From: Micromonospora sp. M71_S20
GTDB taxonomy: Bacteria; Actinomycetota; Actinomycetes; Mycobacteriales; Micromonosporaceae
NCBI RefSeq assembly: GCF_003664255.1
Contig: NZ_RCCV01000001.1
Span: 2,728,001 to 2,792,000, forward strand
Length of the DNA: 64,000 nucleotides
Direction: 5' to 3'
Shown here: positions 41,040 through 51,203 of the stretch, piece by piece
Layout: each line of letters opens with the position of its first letter
Numbering within the stretch: position 1 is the first letter of the stretch
Position numbers and translations under genes: made by a program
The notes under the pieces: model-generated
What the model was told of the DNA's origin: nothing
The model's input: only the letters and a program-made list of their open reading frames with translations
Databases searched by the model: none

Positions 41040-42167
41040 TCACACGCCGAGTCGCTCCTTGAGCTCGGCGAAGAAGGGCACGTGGAGGAACTCCCGCTTC
41101 TCCTCGTCGTACCGGGTGTACCGGCGGGTGAAGTCGATCAGTCCGGCGCGGGCGGCCTCGACATCCTCGGTCAGGACGACGTCCTCCAGCTCGGTGATCT
41201 CGGTGACGAGCGTGCTCAGCGCCTCGGGCAGGCTCGGCAGGAGCCGGATCCGCCCCTCGTCGATCGTCAGGGCGCCCTGCTCGCGCAGGTAGTTGAAGAG
41301 CAGTTGCGACGCGATCGCGTCGTAGTTCGGCTTCGGGATCCCCTCGACCGAGTAACGCAGCAGCCGCTCGGCCAGGACGAACTCGAAGGTCAGCGCGGCG
41401 AGCTCACGATCGATGTCCGCGTCCTCGAGGCAGACCAGCATCGACTTGACGTCGACCCGCATCTCCTCCAGGCCGGCCAGCGGCTTGTAGCTCTTCGCGG
41501 ACAGGAACTGCGGGATCGGCATGCTGCCCGTGCGGTGGTGGAACTCGTGCAGCCGCACCCAGGAACCGGCGGCCCGCTCGACGCCGGCGTCGTCGACGCC
41601 GGACAGCAGCGGGAACGAGCCCGGGACCATGGCGGCGTCGATGAGCCGGCGGGTGAGGCGGTGCCGGGCGACGAACTTGTCGATGAAGTAGAAGATCAGG
41701 TCGTCCGGATCCTGGCGACCGTCGATGTGGTTCTCCGGGAAGAGCGCCACGACGACCCGACTGTCGAAACCCGCGCTGTGCCGGAGCAGGTTGACCGGCA
41801 TCGTCGGGCTCGGGTAGCGGCTCACCAGTACTGGGTCGGACGGGATGGGCTCGTACTCCAGGTAGTCCAGACCGAGAGTCGGGAAGTACGCGGCCGAGAA
41901 CACGGACAGGAGCGTGTTGTCGGTCCGCGAGTTGATGTGCCGCTTCGTGGCCGTGAGCTGCGGCGTGTCGTGTGCGCCGGACAGATCCTCGACGAGCGCC
42001 CGGGCCGCGGGCCGGTCACCTAGCGCGGCCGAGTCGGCGATCCAACCGGCCAGCCGGCGCAGCGCCTCTGGCGATCCGGGCTCGGTCTCGCGCTGGTAGC
42101 GGGCACGCAGCTCGTTCACTTCGTCGACGACGGCGTCTGTTTCCACTGCTGGGAGGGACGATCGCAT
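41040..42167 (-). CDS. HExxH-containing protein of unknown family in the ATP-grasp cluster
   Basis: I do not recognise this 375-residue protein. It has a clear zinc-type motif H207-E-F-H-H211 (WVRLHEFHHRTG), followed about 24 residues later by GLEEMRVDVKSML. The EExRxD pattern resembles the third motif of M49 dipeptidyl-peptidase III-like metallohydrolases (EECRAE/D), so a distant gluzincin-type fold is possible. The N-terminal half has SRYPSPTMPVNLLRHSAGF and FPENHIDG. No signal peptide is visible, so it acts in the cytoplasm. AAAGGAG lies five bases before ATG 42167. It could be a hydrolase or a non-proteolytic metalloenzyme acting on the product. Confidence 0.65.
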   Translation of the reverse strand: MRSSLPAVETDAVVDEVNELRARYQRETEPGSPEALRRLAGWIADSAALGDRPAARALVEDLSGAHDTPQLTATKRHINSRTDNTLLSVFSAAYFPTLGLDYLEYEPIPSDPVLVSRYPSPTMPVNLLRHSAGFDSRVVVALFPENHIDGRQDPDDLIFYFIDKFVARHRLTRRLIDAAMVPGSFPLLSGVDDAGVERAAGSWVRLHEFHHRTGSMPIPQFLSAKSYKPLAGLEEMRVDVKSMLVCLEDADIDRELAALTFEFVLAERLLRYSVEGIPKPNYDAIASQLLFNYLREQGALTIDEGRIRLLPSLPEALSTLVTEITELEDVVLTEDVEAARAGLIDFTRRYTRYDEEKREFLHVPFFAELKERLGV

Positions 42168-42266
42168 GACAGCTCCTTTCCTCGAAACCGGATGACTCCG
42201 GCGGTTGCCACCACGGGCCCGGGGGCGTCGTCGATGGCGGCCGTCAGTGCCGACCCCGGTTGGTCG

Positions 42267-43160
<894 letters not shown>

Positions 43161-43280
43161 CTATGATCATCGAATACCGTGTATCGCGCAACGGGAAGAC
43201 GACCGAACCCCTGTGCCTCCCCCTATACGGGTGCCAGCTCCTCGTGCAGGTGCCTCAGGAGCCGGAACCCACGACCAACG

Positions 43281-44711
43281 TCAACTCGACGCGAGCGACG
43301 GTACGGTGCGGGCCAGGCCATCGTCCGGCTCACCGGCGTCCACGAACGGCACCGCCAATCTCTCCGGCACCCCCATGTTGCGGGCGAACACCCCGAGCCG
43401 GCGCTGCCAGGCGGCCATGTCGGACGGTGGCGCGATCGGCACGGTGGCGCGGGCGACCAGCTCTGCGTGCTCGTCGCGATCCGCGTTGCCGGTGGCGATC
43501 GAGTGCCGGAGGGCCGCCTCCAGATCGCGCTGCGCGTTGACGACGCACATCGTCCACTTGAGCAGGACCGTCGCGGTGCAACCAGGTGCGACGTCGAGCA
43601 CCCCGGCGTTGCGACGGAGCCGCGACGAGTCGGTGGTGTTGATCGCCACCTTGAGGTGGGCGGACACCACCTCGGCGCCCCGCACCTCCGGATACCACTG
43701 GCTGAGCTGGCGGAGCGCCAGTTCGGCGCGCTCCGTCGCCTCGGGGTGACCGTTGCGCAGGTAGTGACGGAAGTCGTCGGGCAGCGCATAGGTCGTCGGG
43801 TCGACGCGATGCACCGCGATGTGGGCCGCCGGGGGGTAGTAGACGAGCGCGGTGTCCCGACTGAACGGGCTCAGCATGCCGCCGTACTCGTCTTCGAGCT
43901 TCAGGCACGTGTAGTCCCTCGTGGTGCCGTCGGGCAGGTCCACGAAGAGGATCTGGCGCAGAGCCATGTAGATGGACGGCAACGCGAGCGACGGGTTGAG
44001 GCGGCGAGCCATCGCCGGGGTCTCGGTGGCGGCACAGAGACTCACCTGGTCACCGACGACCGTCTTCCGGAGACCGTCCTCGACGTACTCCACCTGGTAG
44101 GTGCCGTCGGAGCGGCGGCTCACCTCGGTCACCTCGGCGCCGCCGCGTACCTCGACGCCGCAGCGACGCAGCTCCTGGTCGAGGAGCGCGGTGACGACGA
44201 CCGGGTTGATGCCCCGCTGCGGGGTGATGAAGGTGGCACCGACGTCGGAGATCCCCTCCGGTGCCGGGATCTCGCGGCAGACCTGCTCCGGTGCGCCGAA
44301 CAGCGCGTTGGCCGGGTCCTCGGCGCACCGCTGCGCGTAACGGTCCTGGATGACCCGCATGTTGTCCCGGCACTGGCCGATGATGTCCGTGCCGCTGTCC
44401 TGCATGGCCCGGGAGGCGATGACCCGGCTGTGGTCCTTGCCACCGAAGACGAGGTCGGGGAAGAAGCGTTCGTTGACCAGTCGCCCGTCGAAGCAGTCCC
44501 GGGCGCTCTGCGGATCGAACGGATACTCGGCACCGCTGTGGTTCTCGCTGACGATGTTGCTGGCCCCCGTGCAGATCGGGTGGGCCTCGGGGGACCGGGC
44601 CTCGGCCCGCTCCAGCAGAAGGACCCGGTATCCCGCGCGTCTGCGCATGATCGCGGCCAGGCAGCCCGCGATACCTCCGCCGATCACGATGTGCAGCTCG
44701 GTTCGCTTCAC
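43281..44711 (-). CDS. FAD-dependent oxidoreductase (DAO/lycopene-cyclase-like fold)
   Basis: The gene encodes 476 residues starting at GTG 44711, with AGGGA eight bases upstream. The dinucleotide-binding motif LHIVIGGGIAGCLAAIMRRR is at the N-terminus, and GDQVSLCAATETPAMARRL is in the middle. FITPQRGINPVVVTALLDQE is the strand-helix that precedes FAD binding in flavin amine oxidase-type proteins. Candidate reactions are oxidation or desaturation of an amino acid unit. It is the first gene of the minus-strand run and is divergent from a GlcD-like gene. Substrate unknown. Confidence 0.83.
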   Translation of the reverse strand: MKRTELHIVIGGGIAGCLAAIMRRRAGYRVLLLERAEARSPEAHPICTGASNIVSENHSGAEYPFDPQSARDCFDGRLVNERFFPDLVFGGKDHSRVIASRAMQDSGTDIIGQCRDNMRVIQDRYAQRCAEDPANALFGAPEQVCREIPAPEGISDVGATFITPQRGINPVVVTALLDQELRRCGVEVRGGAEVTEVSRRSDGTYQVEYVEDGLRKTVVGDQVSLCAATETPAMARRLNPSLALPSIYMALRQILFVDLPDGTTRDYTCLKLEDEYGGMLSPFSRDTALVYYPPAAHIAVHRVDPTTYALPDDFRHYLRNGHPEATERAELALRQLSQWYPEVRGAEVVSAHLKVAINTTDSSRLRRNAGVLDVAPGCTATVLLKWTMCVVNAQRDLEAALRHSIATGNADRDEHAELVARATVPIAPPSDMAAWQRRLGVFARNMGVPERLAVPFVDAGEPDDGLARTVPSLASS

Positions 44712-45047
44712 TCTGTCAATCCCTCTGTCATGGGCAACGATCCTTCGCGCGGCACGAGCTGAACCAGGTCTCGGGTTCGACACCGTGCCGGCCGGACGGC
44801 GCGTCCTGCGGCGGATCTTGGGGTGGGAGAGCGTGATGTGGCAGGCCGGGGACGTTGGCCGGAGGAGGGGCGCCCTCGTTGGCGGTAGACGGTAACAAAC
44901 TTCGATCAGCCCCGGAAGGATCTTCAGATAGGACAGGGGTTCGAGTGATCGGGGCTGCTCACACCGCTCTCACCAGCGCCGTTGCGGGATCGGCGGCGCC
45001 ACGTTCGCGCTCCGGAGCGGATGACGTCGATCTGTACCCTCTCTGCC
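44712..45047. promoter_or_regulatory. Divergent regulatory region between cluster operon and GlcD-like gene
   Basis: This 336-base stretch holds no convincing coding frame. TACCCT at 45035-45040 lies eight bases before ATG 45048 and may be a leaderless -10 for the plus-strand gene. An A/T-enriched patch near 44885-44935 (GGTAACAAACTTCG) could serve the minus-strand operon. No clear operator palindrome was seen. Confidence 0.35.
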
Positions 45048-46448
45048 ATGTCTGGTTCTCCCCTCGTCAAAGACCTGCGCGCGGCGCTCGGCGACGACAC
45101 CGTACTGACCGACCCCGACCTGCTCCGGTTGCACCGCAAGGACGAGGCCGACCTCTGCGAGGCCGGCACGCCGCTGGTGGTCGTCCGGCCCCGTAGCACG
45201 GCCGACGTGGTCGAGGTGATGACGATCGCCGGACGGTACGGGGTGCCGGTGGTGCCGCAGGGCGCACGTACGGGGTTGGCGGGAGCGGCGAACGCCGTCG
45301 ACGGCGCGGTGGTGGTCAGCATGGTCGCCATGAACGCGGTGCTGGAGATCGACCCGGTCAGCCGGATCGCCGTGGTGCAGCCCGGCGTGGTGAACGCGGC
45401 GTTGTCGGCGGCCGTGGCGAAACAGGGGTTGTGGTATCCGCCGGACCCTGGATCGTGGGAGATGTCGACGATCGGTGGGAACGTCTCCACCAACGCGGGT
45501 GGCATGTGCTGCGTCAAGTACGGCGTGACCACGGAGTACGTGTTGGGTCTGGAGGTGGTGTTGGCTTCCGGAGAGGTGTTGCGTACCGGTCGGCGTACCG
45601 CCAAGGGCGTGGCCGGGTACGACCTCACCCGGCTCTTCGTCGGCTCCGAGGGGACCCTCGGCGTGATCACCGAGGTGACCGTGGCGCTGCGGCCCGCTCC
45701 GCCGGAGTCGCTGACCATGGTGGCGGTCTTCCCCACCACCGCGGCCGCCGGCCGGGCGGTCGCCCGGATCGCCGAAGAGGGGCTCACCCCCAGCCTGCTG
45801 GAACTGATCGACCGCACGTACCTGCGGGCGATCGAGGCGTACCGGCCGATGGGCCTGCGTACCGACGTCGAGGCGCTGCTGCTGGCGTCGGCGGACACCG
45901 GGTCCCAGGCCGCCGGGGACCTGGCGCGGCTCGCCGAGCTGTGCGAGGCGGCCGGTGCCGACGAGGTCTACGCGGCCACCGACGCCGTGGAGGCGGCGGC
46001 CCTGCTACAGGCCCGCCGGCTGGGGCACGCGGCGATGGAGAAGTTCGCCAGGGAGTCGTTCCCCGCCGGCAACGGTGGGATGGTGATCGACGACGTGGCG
46101 GTGCCCCGGGCCGCGTTGGCGGCGCTGCTCGACGGGGTGGCCCGGATCGCGGCGGAGTGTGACGTGACGATCGGCGTGGTCGGCCACGCCGGGGACGGCA
46201 ACATGCACCCGAACATCGTGGTGGACCGGGCCGACCCGGCGAGCCTCGAACGCGGCCGGCGCGCGTTCGACGAGATCATCCGCCTCGGCCTGGAACTGGG
46301 CGGCACCTGCACCGGCGAGCACGGGGTGGGCCTGCTCAAGCGCGACTGGCTGGCCCGCGAGATCGGCCCGGTGGGCATGCGGGTGCACCAGGCGATCAAG
46401 GCCGCACTGGACCCGGCCGGCCTGCTCAACCCCGGCAAGGTCTTCTGA
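45048..46448 (+). CDS. FAD-binding oxidase, glycolate/D-lactate dehydrogenase (GlcD-like)
   Basis: This 466-residue VAO-type flavoenzyme has the FAD-binding PGVVNAALSAAVAKQGLWYP, PDPGSWEMSTIGGNVSTNAG and GYDLTRLFVGSEGTLGVITE segments. The FAD-oxidase C domain carries VVGHAGDGNMHPNI and GGTCTGEHGVGLLKRDW. It oxidises a 2-hydroxy acid such as glycolate or D-lactate. There is no FeS partner gene. Similar genes are common in actinobacterial chromosomes, so it may be a core gene, but it is 42 bases upstream of an ATP-grasp paralogue and may share its transcript. Confidence 0.9.
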   Translation: MSGSPLVKDLRAALGDDTVLTDPDLLRLHRKDEADLCEAGTPLVVVRPRSTADVVEVMTIAGRYGVPVVPQGARTGLAGAANAVDGAVVVSMVAMNAVLEIDPVSRIAVVQPGVVNAALSAAVAKQGLWYPPDPGSWEMSTIGGNVSTNAGGMCCVKYGVTTEYVLGLEVVLASGEVLRTGRRTAKGVAGYDLTRLFVGSEGTLGVITEVTVALRPAPPESLTMVAVFPTTAAAGRAVARIAEEGLTPSLLELIDRTYLRAIEAYRPMGLRTDVEALLLASADTGSQAAGDLARLAELCEAAGADEVYAATDAVEAAALLQARRLGHAAMEKFARESFPAGNGGMVIDDVAVPRAALAALLDGVARIAAECDVTIGVVGHAGDGNMHPNIVVDRADPASLERGRRAFDEIIRLGLELGGTCTGEHGVGLLKRDWLAREIGPVGMRVHQAIKAALDPAGLLNPGKVF

Positions 46449-46490
46449 TGTCCGCCACCCTCCCCCGGGCCGCACGGAGATGAGGAGAAC

Positions 46491-47726
46491 GTGCCGACCA
46501 TAGCCATCGTCGACGGATACTCCGCAGGCAGCGCGCTCAGCCGGGCGCTGGCCGAGCGAGGGGTGACCTGCGTCCACGTACGCAGCGCCGAGTCCCTCTA
46601 CGACTACTACCTGAAGACGTTCCGCCCCGGCGACTACGCGGTCGACCTCGGCTTCGTCGCCGACGAGGACAGCCTCGTCGAGCGGCTGCGAGCGCTCGGC
46701 ACCGAGCGGGTCGTCGCGGGCACCGAGACGGGGGTGGTCCTCGCCGACACGCTCAACCACCTGCTCGGTACGCCCGGCAACGACATAGCCACGGTCACCG
46801 CGCGGCGCGACAAGTCGGCCATGGCGGCGACCGTGGCCGCCACCGGTCTCGCCGTGCCCGCCGGTCGGTGCTTCGAGTCCGTGGACGAGGCGGTCGCCTG
46901 GTACGCGGACAGCCTGTCCGGCCCGGCCGTCGTCAAGCCCGTGGACGGCGCGGGCACCGACAACGTGCGGTTCTGCGGAAGTGTCGACGAGGTGCGCCTC
47001 GCCTGCGCGACGGTCCTGGCCGCGTCCAACCTGTACGGCGTCCCCAATCGACGCGTGCTGGTCCAGGAACGGCTCGTCGGGACGGAGTTCTACGTCAACA
47101 CGGTCTCGTACGCGGGGACGCACCGGGTCGCCGAGATCTGGCGGTACACGAAACGGCCAGGTCCGGGCGGCGGTCCCATCTACGACTACGAGGAGCCGGT
47201 CGACCGGGGCTCGGCCCTGGCCCGGCAGCTCCGTGAGTTCGTCTTCGGGGTGCTGGACGCGCTCGGTATCCGGTCCTCGGCGGCACACACCGAGCTCATG
47301 CTCACCGATCGGGGGCCGGTGTTGATCGAGACCGGGGCCCGCCTCGGGGGAGCGACCCTGCCCGACGTCGTGGCGAAGTTCTGCGGCGTGTCGCAGACCT
47401 TCCTGCAGGCCCAGCACCTCGTCGATCCGGCGTCGCTCGACCGGTTCGACGACCGTACGCCGGGCTGGGCCGCCGTCCGGAACGTGTCGCTGATCAACCC
47501 GGCTCCCGTCGCCGCGCAGGCGGAGGACTGGTGCTCCCGGCTGTCGGAGCTGCCGGCGGTCGTGGCGGTCGCCGCGAGTTGCTCCCCCGGGGCCGAACTG
47601 CCGCAGACCGTCGACCTGTTCAGCTCGCCCGGCTACCTGTACCTCGCCGCGGAGGACCCGACCGAGGTCGAGCGGGACTATCAGACGTTGCGCCGATGGG
47701 AACAGCACGGCCTGTACGGGAGCTGA
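46491..47726 (+). CDS. ATP-grasp carboxylate-amine ligase, paralogue of the gene at 38853-40118
   Basis: The protein has 411 residues from a GTG with GAGGAG just upstream. It aligns end to end with the cluster ligase: IVDGYSAGSALSRALAE, AGTETGVVLADTL, GTPGND, RRDKSAMA, GPAVVKPVDGAGTDNV, GTEFYVNTVS, AHTELML and VLIETGARLGG. The two therefore arose from one ancestor and probably couple different amino acids in one product, or this copy does related work elsewhere. It follows the GlcD-like gene by 42 bases. The role in the cluster is an inference from homology and distance. Confidence 0.86.
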   Translation: MPTIAIVDGYSAGSALSRALAERGVTCVHVRSAESLYDYYLKTFRPGDYAVDLGFVADEDSLVERLRALGTERVVAGTETGVVLADTLNHLLGTPGNDIATVTARRDKSAMAATVAATGLAVPAGRCFESVDEAVAWYADSLSGPAVVKPVDGAGTDNVRFCGSVDEVRLACATVLAASNLYGVPNRRVLVQERLVGTEFYVNTVSYAGTHRVAEIWRYTKRPGPGGGPIYDYEEPVDRGSALARQLREFVFGVLDALGIRSSAAHTELMLTDRGPVLIETGARLGGATLPDVVAKFCGVSQTFLQAQHLVDPASLDRFDDRTPGWAAVRNVSLINPAPVAAQAEDWCSRLSELPAVVAVAASCSPGAELPQTVDLFSSPGYLYLAAEDPTEVERDYQTLRRWEQHGLYGS

Positions 47727-47882
47727 CCTGGCGCGGCGGAGGCCGGAGGGCGGCGCGCGGTCCCGGGATGCCGATGGGTGCGTGCGGCGGGGACGGGACG
47801 CTCGGCGCTTCCGGTTCGATCGCGGGCGTCGACGGGGTAAGAAGGGGCGGAGGAACAACCGCTCACCGGAAGGACCGCCCCG

Positions 47883-48416
47883 ATGACCCTGGAACGACCG
47901 ATCGCCCCGGACCCGTACGAGCTGCTGCCGACCGTTGCGTCGTTCACGCTGACCAGTGACGACGTGCAGAACGGCGAACCGATGGACGCCGCGTACGCCC
48001 ACGGCAGCGTCGGGGGCGAGAACGTCTCGCCGCAGCTCGCCTGGTCGGGCTTCCCGGCCGAGACCAAGGGCTTCGTGGTGACCTGCTTCGACCCGGACGC
48101 GCCGACGGGCAGCGGGTTCTGGCACTGGGTCCTGGTGAACCTGCCGGCCGACGTGACGCGGCTGCCGCGCGGCGCGGCCGGGGACGACCTCGGCGGCGCC
48201 TTCACGGTCCGCAACGACTACGGCGACCAGGGCTACGGCGGCGCCGCCCCGCCCGCCGGCGACCGGCCGCACCGCTACGTCTTCGCGGTGCACGCGCTGG
48301 ACGTGGAGCGGCTCGACGTCACCCCCGACGCGACTCCCGCCTACGTGGGCTTCAACCTGGCCTTCCACACTCTGGCCCGGGCCGTGATCCGCCCCACCTA
48401 CCAGATCAAGGAGTAA
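47883..48416 (+). CDS. YbhB/YbcL-type phosphatidylethanolamine-binding-like protein
   Basis: This 177-residue cytoplasmic protein is of the PEBP/YbhB family. Hallmarks are [48 protein letters not shown] and [21 protein letters not shown], which line a small anion-binding pocket. The biochemical function in bacteria is unsettled. GGAAGGACC precedes ATG 47883. It is separated by 156 bases from the upstream ligase gene and looks like an independent chromosomal gene. Confidence 0.92.
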   Translation: MTLERPIAPDPYELLPTVASFTLTSDDVQNGEPMDAAYAHGSVGGENVSPQLAWSGFPAETKGFVVTCFDPDAPTGSGFWHWVLVNLPADVTRLPRGAAGDDLGGAFTVRNDYGDQGYGGAAPPAGDRPHRYVFAVHALDVERLDVTPDATPAYVGFNLAFHTLARAVIRPTYQIKE

Positions 48417-48434
48417 CCGGGGCCCGCCCCGACC

Positions 48435-49145
48435 TCAGGAAGGGACGCGGGCCACCGCGAAGACCGACTGGCCGAACGGGGGGAGGACGCGCTGTTCCGC
48501 CGCCTTGGTGGCGGGGAGCACGAGGGTGTCGTAGACCTTGACCATCGGGCCCTCCTTCGGCATCAGCCGGAAGACCTTGGTCGCCATGAAGTAGCCGATC
48601 AGGCCGAGCGCGTTCGCGTAGTGGATCTTCTCCACGGTCAGGCCGGCGTCGGTCATCGCGGCGGCCAGGGTCTTCTTCGTGTAGCGGCGTACGTGGCCGG
48701 TGGCGATGTCCGCCGGGCTCATCGCGAACTGGAAGGCCGGCACGATGATGATGACGTTGCCGCCGGGCCGCACCAGGTCGCGCATGCTGCGCAGCGCGCC
48801 CACGTGGTCCTCGATGTGCTCCAGCACGTTGTACGACACGGCGGCGCTGTAGTCGCCCCGGTCGGGGTGCGGCAGCAGCATCTGCCGGACCTCGATGTGG
48901 GGCTGGTCGGCCAGCCGCTCCTTCAGCAGGACGAGCCGGTCCGGGTCGGCCTCGGTGGCGGTGAAGCGCGGCAGGTGCTCCGCCCACTCCAGCGCGTAGT
49001 CGCCGAGCCCGCTGCCGATCTCGATCGGGTTGTCACCGAGGTACGGCAGGGCCAGCTCGACGAACCAGCGACGGTGGTTGACCGCCGTCGCGAGACCCTC
49101 CAGGACCTCGGACTGCACGCGCTGATCCCCAGTGATTTCTGCCAT
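48435..49145 (-). CDS. Class I SAM-dependent methyltransferase
   Basis: This 236-residue enzyme has the SAM-binding motif PIEIGSGLGDYALEWAEHLP, acidic FTATEADPDR and the post-II VSYNVLEHIEDHVGALRSM. FMATKVFRLMP in the C-terminal part may be a hydrophobic substrate-binding or membrane-contact segment. AGGAA lies seven bases before ATG 49145. It diverges from the polytopic membrane gene at 49358, an arrangement often seen in glycan pathways. The acceptor is unknown. Confidence 0.85.
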   Translation of the reverse strand: MAEITGDQRVQSEVLEGLATAVNHRRWFVELALPYLGDNPIEIGSGLGDYALEWAEHLPRFTATEADPDRLVLLKERLADQPHIEVRQMLLPHPDRGDYSAAVSYNVLEHIEDHVGALRSMRDLVRPGGNVIIIVPAFQFAMSPADIATGHVRRYTKKTLAAAMTDAGLTVEKIHYANALGLIGYFMATKVFRLMPKEGPMVKVYDTLVLPATKAAEQRVLPPFGQSVFAVARVPS

Positions 49146-49357
49146 GCGTCGATTCCTCACGATATGAACTCGACCCGCGCCTGGACCGACTGAGTGAATC
49201 ATCCGCACGGGCGGCAGAAAAATCGGGGCACCCGTGGTGGCCGAAATGCGGTCGGGGGTGGGCACGTGATCGGCGGTCGGCGAACCCGGCACATAGTACG
49301 CCAGTACCTCGAAACATGTCACGGCGGCGTCATAGCCTGACTACTCTACGAATCGTC

Positions 49358-51178
49358 ATGACTACTCCTGAATCGGGCCTTCCCGCCGGCGAGTCAGGGC
49401 CCGGGGCTTCGGCGAGCGGGCCCGACCGGGGCGTACGGCCCTGGAAGGGGTGGTGGACGGACGTCGCCGCGGTGGCGAGTTTCGTCGCGCTGGGCTTCTG
49501 GGTGACCGCGCGGCTCTGGCTGCGCCCGTCGCACGGCATCCGGGACAACCGCACCGACCAGTCGCAGTTCGAGTGGATGATGGCGCACGGCGCACGCGTG
49601 GTGACCGATTTTGTTGATCCATTCACGTCGGACCGGATGAACGTGCCGGAGACCGTCAATCTCATGGCCAATACGTCCGTATTATCCGTATCTCTGCCAA
49701 TGACGCCCGTCACGCTCCTGCTCGGTACCCGCGCGTCGTTTCTGCTCTTTCTCACCCTGGGCATGATCGCCACGGCGACGGCCTGGTACTTCCTGCTGTC
49801 CCGGGTGGTCGTCGGCGCCCGCGGGCCGGCCTGGCTCGGCGCCGCGTTCTGCGCGTACGCCCCCGCGATGGTGTCGCACGCCAACGCGCACCCCAACATC
49901 GTCTCGCAGTACGTGGTGCCCCTGATCGTCTGGCGCACCCTGCGGCTCGCCGAGCCGGGGCGCTGGCTGCGCAACGGGCTGCTGCTCGCGGCGGTCATCG
50001 TGTGGCAGGCCTTCCTCAACCTCGAGGTGCTGCTGATGACCGCCATCGGGCTGGGCGTGGTGGTCGGGGCGCTCGCCCTCGGCCGGCCCGAGCTGCGCCG
50101 GCGGGCCCGGCCGTTCCTCGCGGGCCTGGCGGTGGCCGCCGCCGTGGCACTGGTGGTGCTCGCGTACCCGCTCCACGTCCAGTTCTTCGGCCCGGGGGCC
50201 TACAACGGGCTGTCCTGGCTGATCCGGGGCTACTCGACGGACCTCGCGTCGTTCGTCGCGTACTCGCGGGAGTCCCTGGCCGGCGACGCCCGCAGCGCGC
50301 AGGGGCTGGCGAAGAACCCCACCGAGGAGAACGCCTTCTTCGGCTGGCCGCTGGTGGTGCTCGTCGTCGCCCTGGTCTGGTGGCTGCGCCGGCACGTCGT
50401 GGTACGCGGCCTCGCCGTCCTCGCGCTCTTCTTCGGCCTGCTCTCCCTCGGGCGGGAGGTGCAGCTGGGCGGCAGGGGGACCGGGATACCCGGCCCGTGG
50501 GCGGCGTTGGAGAACCTGCCCGTCCTGCACTCGGTGGTGCCGACCCGGTGGGCGCTGGCGATCACCCCGATCGTCGGGGTGCTGCTCGCCTACGGGGCCG
50601 ACCACGTGCGCGCCCTGGCCGCCCGGCACCCGCGGGCACGCCCGCAGATCCGCTTCGCCACCGCCACGGTGCTGGCCATGGCCCTGCTGCCGATCCTGCC
50701 GACCCCGCTGCCCACCACCCGGCTCGACCCCGTGCCCGCCTTCGTCACGTCGGGCGCCTGGCGGCCGTACGCGGACGGCGGGCGGAGCATCGTGACCCTC
50801 CCGCTGCCCGACACCCATTACGCCGATCCGCTGCGCTGGTCGGCGCGGACCGGGCTGGACATGCCCATCGCGCGCGGCTACTTCCTCGGCCCGGACACCC
50901 GCCCCGGTCGGGACCGGGTCGCCCTCTTCTCCGCGCCGCCCCGCCCCACCAGCGAGTTCTTCGCCGAGATCCGGCGGACCGGCGCGGTGCCGCCGATCAC
51001 CCCGCAGGCGCGGGTCGACGCGGTCGGGGACCTGCGGTACTGGCGGGCGGGGGCGGTCGTCCTCGGGCCGCACCGGCAGGCCGACGCCTTGCGCCGGGGC
51101 ATGACCGAGCTGACCGGCATCCGTCCCACGTACACCGGTGGGGTCTGGCTCTGGGACGTCCGCCCGTTCACCGACTGA
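49358..51178 (+). CDS. Large polytopic membrane protein, probable GT-C-type glycosyltransferase
   Basis: This 606-residue protein has about 10-12 membrane helices (first WTDVAAVASFVALGFWVTA) and an extracytoplasmic C-terminal domain of about 160 residues. RDNRTDQSQFEWMMAHGA in the first outer loop contains acidic residues placed like the catalytic loop of GT-C enzymes. PTPLPTTRLDPVPAF starts the C-terminal domain. ATG 49358 has no ribosome binding site; TACTCT at 49342-49347 may give a leaderless mRNA. No family name can be assigned with certainty; a lipid-linked-sugar transferase is the best guess. Confidence 0.65.
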   Translation: MTTPESGLPAGESGPGASASGPDRGVRPWKGWWTDVAAVASFVALGFWVTARLWLRPSHGIRDNRTDQSQFEWMMAHGARVVTDFVDPFTSDRMNVPETVNLMANTSVLSVSLPMTPVTLLLGTRASFLLFLTLGMIATATAWYFLLSRVVVGARGPAWLGAAFCAYAPAMVSHANAHPNIVSQYVVPLIVWRTLRLAEPGRWLRNGLLLAAVIVWQAFLNLEVLLMTAIGLGVVVGALALGRPELRRRARPFLAGLAVAAAVALVVLAYPLHVQFFGPGAYNGLSWLIRGYSTDLASFVAYSRESLAGDARSAQGLAKNPTEENAFFGWPLVVLVVALVWWLRRHVVVRGLAVLALFFGLLSLGREVQLGGRGTGIPGPWAALENLPVLHSVVPTRWALAITPIVGVLLAYGADHVRALAARHPRARPQIRFATATVLAMALLPILPTPLPTTRLDPVPAFVTSGAWRPYADGGRSIVTLPLPDTHYADPLRWSARTGLDMPIARGYFLGPDTRPGRDRVALFSAPPRPTSEFFAEIRRTGAVPPITPQARVDAVGDLRYWRAGAVVLGPHRQADALRRGMTELTGIRPTYTGGVWLWDVRPFTD

Positions 51179-51203
51179 CGCCGGGCGGCCCGGAGGCGGC
51201 CGG

